Below, piece after piece: positions 58,138 through 64,000 of a DNA stretch of 64,000 nt. How positions within the stretch are numbered: position 1 is the first letter of the stretch; each line of letters opens with the position of its first letter. Made by a program: the position numbers and the translations under genes. The notes under the pieces are model-generated. The model did no database searches. It was not told where the DNA came from and saw only the letters and a list, made by a program, of their open reading frames with translations. The stretch is from Actinostola sp. cb2023 (lineage: Eukaryota > Cnidaria > Anthozoa > Actiniaria > Actinostolidae): contig JAUJYZ010000917.1 in the NCBI GenBank assembly GCA_033675265.1, positions 124,001 to 188,000 of the forward strand. Reading direction: 5' to 3'.

Positions 58138-58597
58138 GTGTTACAGGCAATTATTAATAAAACATTATCAGTGATAAAGATAAAACATTATCAGTGATAA
58201 AGACCTAATGTTTTATTAATTAGTGTCTTCACCAGGGTAGAAAGATCCATGCATGTGACAGATTCGACAAACCTGGTTGGACCAATTGTTCATGAATTAT
58301 TAATGAGATTTAGAATACTAGGGAAGGTCTCATATTGGTGTTGTATCATTGACCTTCCAGTTCCCTGAATGGGAAGACATAAATATCGTCGAAAAATTGC
58401 TCCTTGGTCACACTTTCGGAATGTAGTTCAAATGTTGGATCTTTTGGAGAGTATAGTGTGCATGGGTGACATGCTAGAAGCAGCACGATACTGCTTCCTT
58501 GCTGTTTTTTTTTATACTGAAATCATCCGAAATTGTATTTTTTTTGGAAGATAGTTTTTGAAGCTGTTCAATAAACTCGCAGATCATGTTTTTTTTT

Positions 58598-59065
58598 TGT
58601 TTCGGCCTGCTGTATTGGGTTTCACATTACCATAATACTACCAGCACTGCCTGTCAATTAGCTGTCATAGTTTTGGATCACATCCAATCATATGCGGCTT
58701 TCTTATCACGTTATGAAAGAAAATTGAGGGGACAATTTTCCCATCCCCCAGCCCCCCAAAACTCCCGGGCAAAAACGTCTGCATATTTCAAATAGATAAC
58801 GGCCGAAACATCATTGCTTTTGAAGCAAAATAAACCCTGTTTTAAATGCATATCAAGGTCTCCTGCTCATATTATAACTATCACATAACAGTATAAAATA
58901 TAAGCATTTACTATCCAATCCATGCCAAGTAAAACAAAGCACATAGAAAGTGACATTTGTAGAACGTCTTGTTCGATATGCAGTTGACAACTGACGAAAC
59001 TCATGAAATACTTTAATCAGACAAACATTGTTCAAAATGATCAATGAATGTGATAAAGTCTGTTT
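58598..59065. other. No gene recognised
   Basis: Begins with a T-run, then unremarkable AT-rich sequence. Short frames only. Confidence 0.5.
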
Positions 59066-59068
59066 ATG

Positions 59069-59258
59069 ATAGACCAAATCGGCTAATGCAATGTTGTACC
59101 CAATTCAGATCTTTTGGGAATATGGTTCTTTGTCTGTTGTATTTCGATTCAATATAGAGCATTGACACGGAAATGTTGGAACAAAAAGCTCTTATTCCCA
59201 AAGGTTTTGAATTGGGGTAAAGAATGTAAACATTGCGTTAGCCGAATTGGTCTATCAG
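59069..59258. mobile_element. Inverted-repeat element, 190 bp
   Basis: GATAGACCAAATCGGCTAAT with GCAATGTT at the left pairs with AACATTGCGTTAGCCGAATT and GGTCTATC at the right. Inner pairs CAATTC/GAATTG and CTTTTGGGAATA/TATTCCCAAAGG continue. Confidence 0.85.
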
Positions 59259-59465
59259 ATCAACAACGTTGGGCTCAAATCACTCGCAGATAATTGTACT
59301 GTTACTTCAATACAGACAAATTTACAACACGATAGCATAGTGTATGTAGCCACAAGGATAAAGCAATTGATGAAGTAGTATAATATACACCTCATTCAAA
59401 GACTTTTAGTAACACGAATATTAACTAACAACAGTACATTGCCATAACATATAACCATACATATA

Positions 59466-59682
59466 CACTCAATTGCAGAAACGTTGTAGTATACAACTGT
59501 TTAAGCACAAAATAGTGCTGAAAATTATTGTGTTGTCCTTTCTGGATGCGATACTAATCTAAAATTGATGTTTCAGATATATTAGAAGAAAATAAGTGAT
59601 GTTTCGCACTTTGTATCTCATTAGATATCTTGTATCTCATTAGATATTTGTATATATACTACAACCTTTCTGCAATTGAGTG
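59466..59682. mobile_element. Tc1/mariner-type MITE, copy 2 (inverted relative to 16550-16828)
   Basis: Same CACTCAATTGCAGAAA ends with TA flanks (59464-59465, 59683-59684). Interior AGTGCTGAAAATTATTGTGT is the complement of the interior of copy 1. 217 bp against 279 bp; the difference lies mainly in one missing segment. Confidence 0.9.
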
Positions 59683-59684
59683 TA

Positions 59685-60683
59685 CATAAAACAAATAATA
59701 TATTATATTACTATGTACATAAACACAAGGGACAAAAAATTGACAAAAAGATGCTTGGATCAACATTTGCAACAATTTAGAGTAATGCCATCAATGATTT
59801 TTTTTTCTTCAACAACCTAAGCAAGGTACACTAAGTGCCCCTTTCGGATTGAGCAAGTAGCTTTGGATGCACACTAGTTTTATGCTTGAGTTTGTATATG
59901 AGTTTGATCGCTTCTAGAAAGCTTCCCTTTTCTTTCTTGTTCTTCAAATACTGGCTACAAATGTAACCTCTGACGAGAAAAAGTACTTAATGGTTAGCCA
60001 TTAAATGGGCAAATTTATGGGTGTTAATGCTTTTTCAGACAGTTTAACAGATAGCTAAATCGTACTAATGGTTTTGCTTGAGCAACGAACAGTTTGGTAA
60101 AGAGTTAATAACGTTTGGCTTGAAGACCTAATGCTTTAGCAAACCTTGCTAACGGTTTGGCTTGAAGACCTAATGGTTTTTTAAGGTGTTATAATGGTTT
60201 GGCTTGGAAGACCAAATGGTTTTCTAAAGTGTTAGAACGGTTTGGCTAGAGACCTAAATGGGTAGGTTAAAGTTCTTGTAGATTTTCACTAGCTCACACA
60301 TCATGTGTCAATCAAGTCTCTGAAACATACATTTTTGTAACATTCTCACGTGCCTGCTAAAGAACATTAGTAGAAATAATGAAAATGACAATCAATACAC
60401 AAATGCAATAATGCAAAATCAAGTCCAATTCATCTTCAAGTTAGATATACATAGTTTATAATTATATAATCGCGATTGTGCTTGTCAGGCTCTAAGTTTT
60501 TCGGTAAGCTTTCAACTGACTTCTGGATTTGTTATCCAGGTTTGTAATGCTTTTCTTTACAATGCAACTGTTTAACTTCCAGTTTGAAAAACTGATAAAG
60601 TCTTTCACAGCTTACATGCGTCTCTGTTTCAGTTCACGAATATCTGACTTAGGCATATGTTGACTTTCAATTTCATATACACG
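59685..60683. repeat. Intergenic with a decayed GGTTTGGCTTGAAGACCTAATG repeat
   Basis: The phrase (GGTTTGGCTT then GAAGACCTAATGG) recurs about every 45-50 bp between 60060 and 60260. The rest shows no exon. Confidence 0.6.
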
Positions 60684-60867
60684 CATCAAGAGTTCCAGAC
60701 TTCCGGTACGTGCGCAATGCATTGTGAGATTATTACAAAGGAAAAGTGAGCACCAAGTGAGCAAAAACATAGCTTGGGCTCCCTGTGTCTAGAATTGGTG
60801 CTCACTTTTCCTTTGTAATATTCTCATAATGCATTGCGCGGGCACCGGAAGTCTGGAACTCTTGATG
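60684..60867. mobile_element. Hairpin element, 184 bp
   Basis: CATCAAGAGTTCCAGACTTC..GAAGTCTGGAACTCTTGATG with arms of about 75 bp, including TACAAAGGAAAAGTGAGCAC. Short centre. Confidence 0.9.
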
Positions 60868-61195
60868 CTTGTATAGTAAAGGCCGCTACGTAGGTCAGCT
60901 CCCTCGCGAATGGAGGGGAGGCAATCTCAAGTATGAACATCTTCTCGCCTTTGATTGCACACTGAACAATCTGACGAGTAAAGAGTGCAAGATTTCCTTC
61001 ACAAAATTCCACACGAAGCACTTTCCCCATTTCAAAAATGACTGTCTTCTACATCATTGCATAAGACATGATAGGCTAATCACTCAAGGGTTGCTGGGTA
61101 CCGGATGTAATGCACAACTTTCTGACACTGACAAAAAAATTAGATTGCATTTTTCAACTTGTGCCGGCCAATGGCCTGGGCATGAGTAATTGAGT
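60868..61195. other. Possible exon, strand undecided
   Basis: Both strands are open: plus from 60869 (QLPREWRGGNLKYEHLLAFD) and minus from 61030 (KVLRVEFCEGNLALFTRQ). GC is somewhat higher than flanks. No domain recognised on either strand and no strong splice site, so this is recorded only as a candidate. Confidence 0.2.
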
Positions 61196-62452
61196 ACTCG
61201 TATTTCGACATATGACAATAAATTGATAAATTAGATAGCCAAAAAGTGTACAATACTGAGTATTAAGCTTGGATCTACTTCCGACCAACATAATGCTCAA
61301 TTTAATTCAACAACTAGATGCTCTAATAGCATTTACTCAGGCTACTGATAATGAGATGACGAAGTAGAATCGGTAGCTTACAGCCTATTGCGTACTGCAC
61401 AATTTACTGTAAAACTGAATTTCTACAGTCAACAATACCAGCTCAGAATGGGTATAAACTGCAAGGTTAAGATTGCTAGTAATCCTTATATTTCAGTCAA
61501 AGAACTACATTACAGAAAATAGTGCTAATTAACTGAATTAAAACAGTGTTTGGTCACTCGTTGCGTGACTCAGTACAGCATGCATGCATAATTAGATAAT
61601 AATAATAATAATAATAAATAATAATAATAACACCTTTGACATTTAATGAGATTGACATTTACTCGATCGTCATCTCTTCTGATTGACGTTGCTCGAGCAT
61701 GGAAGTCAGCAAATATAACCAATAACTAAATTCCAATAGTTAATGACCATCTGTATGCATTTACTTTCCACTACGAAAAAAAATTTATGTGTCTTGTGCC
61801 GGTATTCTGGGTCGTTTCAAACATGTTTATTAAATTATTAAAATGCAGTGTAATCATGGATTCCTTGTGCAACCTCCGCAATAAAACGAACAATATCAAC
61901 TTACAAGTTCTTGCCAAGCCAAGGACATCTGAGTGAAATACACTTTCAGACAAATTCAGACAGAAAAATTGCCAATGGATAATTAATTCTTCAGGACTGA
62001 TATGCCAATATTAACCTAAAGCAGTAAATTATTTGGTGAAGTACTATACTAATCTAATTGTTGAAAAATCGTCTACAAAGTTCTTTGAGTACTTGACTAT
62101 ATTATAGTGAATAACCAGCTTCTAGTCAAGTCTGTGGTCAAAGTTTCTTAATTTGTACTCATTTGTTCATGGAAATAGAGATCGTTTAGAAATTGCTCTA
62201 CACCATCTTTTAGTGTGAGCCTACTAAATGCAAAAGGCGATGCGTGCGACTAATACCTAATACCCAAGAACATCCTCTATAAATGGCAAACAGATTCTAT
62301 AAATGACGAAGGATCAGCGAAGAGGCGAATAATATAAAACATTTCAGAGACTTTGAAGAGTCTTGTGATCATAATAAGTTGCCGTGGTTTTGATCAATGA
62401 ACCAATCGAATCACACCACTCTTTATTTTCTTGGGGGGCGGCGGGGTGGGGT

Positions 62453-62485
<33 letters not shown>

Positions 62486-64000
62486 GGGGAGGGTTTCCTG
62501 TGACCGGGATGGCCTGGTACTTCTGACTGAAATCAACTGTATATTAAGATGCATGCTACCACAGGCAGCCTGAGTGATTGCCCATTATGAATGGCAAAAA
62601 TTCCTTACATGATGCAACATCATAGAGAGGTTGAATGTTAGCGAATAATGCATGTTGAAGTGAAAGGAATGTTATTTGTTTGCTTTTTTGATATAAATTC
62701 TATGTGTTCTTGAGACGGAATCCACACTAATTTCAAGATTCAGATATATTAGCATGTACTTGCTATCTGAAATTCGAATTGAAATCAAGTTTTATTATAA
62801 GATGTCCCAACTAGATTCTGGCATTTGGCCTAGAGAGATTTTAGACTCTTATTTGGATCTATTGTTGTCATTCTTGAACTTGGAAAAGAGATATGTTAAA
62901 AGCTGAATGTGGCAATACTAGCTCGCAAGTTCATTTTTAGCTTCTCTTATATTAGAAAAGTCAAAACGAAAAGATGTGTGTTAGGCAACATGACAATTGG
63001 ATATTTCAGTTACAATGCAGTAACCATTGCTGCAGACAATAATTACTGTATTATAGCTGTAATACCCAAATATCATGATGCTTAACACAGATCTTCTTGC
63101 TTTGACTTTCTATTCAAACTGTACGCCCAAAGGAACACATTCAGTCTCATATGGGGTCTGATCGTATCAAGCCCAAACATATATCAATCATGTGGATCAT
63201 AAAATTTCGCTGATTGATGTTAAACAATTTTTGTCATACAAGAGTACATAATAGTTCATTGATATACAAGTATTTAGACTGATTGATTTATTATATGAAA
63301 TTTTAAATAATAATTTACGTAATCTAATTTCAATCCTGTGAAGTAGATCATATATCATATAATTTCTCTGACTGATGGTAAACAATTGTTGACATGCAAC
63401 TGAATATACAATAATAATAATAATAATAAAATTAATAATAATAATAAGCAATTTATATAGCGCTATTCTTAGTATAACTAGCCGTTCTACTAGCGTGAAG
63501 TCGGGCTTCTCACTGAAATGTAGCCTATTTGAACTAAATATAGATATCTTATAGTGAGATTAAAACAGTGTTTGCGGTAGAATATATATGCTTTCCTTGC
63601 AATTTCATACTGCGATTTCACAAACGAATCATGAATGACAATGACATAGTTTATTTGGCACCATAAATATATCCATACAAATGTATTCCCACGTATATAC
63701 ATCATTTCTGACATTTAATAACTGATGTTTTCAGTATATGTCACGTCACTGATGTATTTATTCAGTGCTATATCACACTCAACCCTCAGATAATCATAGA
63801 GTGTCCAGTAGCTCAGTCTCTATGAATTATTGTGGTTATTTTGAAAACAAGACGACATACTAGTAACTAAAATCGATTTCACAAACTCAGCGAATCATAG
63901 AAATGGCAATGACAATAGTTTATTTGGTGCCATAAATATATCCATACCAAATACAAATATAAATAAACTAGACATCGCAGCGTGTTCCACATGCATGGTG
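61196..64000. other. Intergenic, no gene recognised
   Basis: Contains (AAT)n tracts at 61598-61630 and 63408-63445, and a G-run of about 32 at 62453-62484. A repeated segment with TTTCACAAACGAATCATGAA and TTTATTTGGCACCATAAATA is at 63612-63680, with a second copy at 63872-63955. The final 38 bases match 2916-2953. Confidence 0.6.

Larger units (their letters stand above)
48388..58597. mobile_element. About 10.2-kb region bounded by inverted repeats
   Basis: 48388-48690 (CTGCGAGTTTATTGGACAGC, CCGAAAGTGTGACCAAGGAG, GGTCAATGATACGACACCAA) is present inverted at 58308-58590 at roughly 75-80% identity. The inner parts also correspond: 48690-48880 (TTCTTTATATAAAGAATACT, ATTGCTCATTAATTATGCAT) is the complement of the repeats at 57521-58137. 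The order is mirrored, so the ends total about 500 bp. The interior holds the 68-bp satellite but no recognised transposase. Either a large foldback/TIR element or two independent inverted copies of a dispersed repeat. Confidence 0.55.

Overview
The window is AT-rich, intron-bearing animal DNA with no operon, prokaryotic gene or CRISPR array. A cnidarian source (anthozoan-like) is the best guess. The grounds are a DBH/MOXD-type DOMON gene, a DUF6589-type gene, a SWIM protein with a Cys/His tail, piggyBac transposase pieces, and many short palindromic elements carrying CCAATCAGA..GCGC motifs. This is inference from family content, not proof. Most of the sequence is accessory: about 25 hairpin or inverted-repeat elements, several minisatellites and one satellite array.

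Layout. 1-4.5 kb: palindromic element, then a complete three-exon minus-strand gene for a secreted 193-aa DOMON protein (1854-4439). Its second intron holds a minisatellite that copies the gene's own 3' splice site. 4.5-6.1 kb: hairpin element, 23-bp minisatellite, ATCGAT-rich repeat. 6.1-11.4 kb: four-exon DUF6589-type gene with two in-frame stops and three frameshifts, a perfect 5 x 123-bp coding repeat and element-filled introns. 11.5-17.5 kb: nine-exon tyrosine-recombinase gene, 418 codons, with all catalytic residues present and open except for one 2-bp insertion. 19.2-21.1 kb: head-to-head pair of small genes that look like diverged paralogues (same CxxCx3CxxC knuckle, oppositely charged tails) sharing a 216-bp promoter. 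21-28 kb: repeats, an 836-bp TIR element with a 6-bp target duplication, and a fragment of an unknown minus-strand gene. 28-32.7 kb: LTR-element remnant, palindromes, simple repeats. 32.8-37.9 kb: two unrecognised multi-exon gene remnants, a SINE fragment and two back-to-back TTAA-flanked elements. 39.0-39.3 kb: intronless TMEM242-like pseudogene. 39.4-44.4 kb: broken, split piggyBac transposase. 44.4-48.1 kb: hairpin elements, SWIM-protein remnant, mariner-type MITE, non-LTR reverse-transcriptase fragment. 48.4-58.6 kb: about 10.2 kb bounded by inverted repeats and filled largely by a 68-bp satellite that carries a 1.0-kb TTAA insertion. 58.6-64 kb: mostly non-coding, with a few hairpin elements.

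Genes likely to be functional: the DOMON gene and the head-to-head pair. The recombinase may be functional if its 2-bp insertion is an assembly error. The rest are remnants or repeats. Exon limits were read by eye from GT/AG sites and reading phase; no search or alignment was run. The DOMON, recombinase and DUF6589 models rest on phase agreement at every junction.
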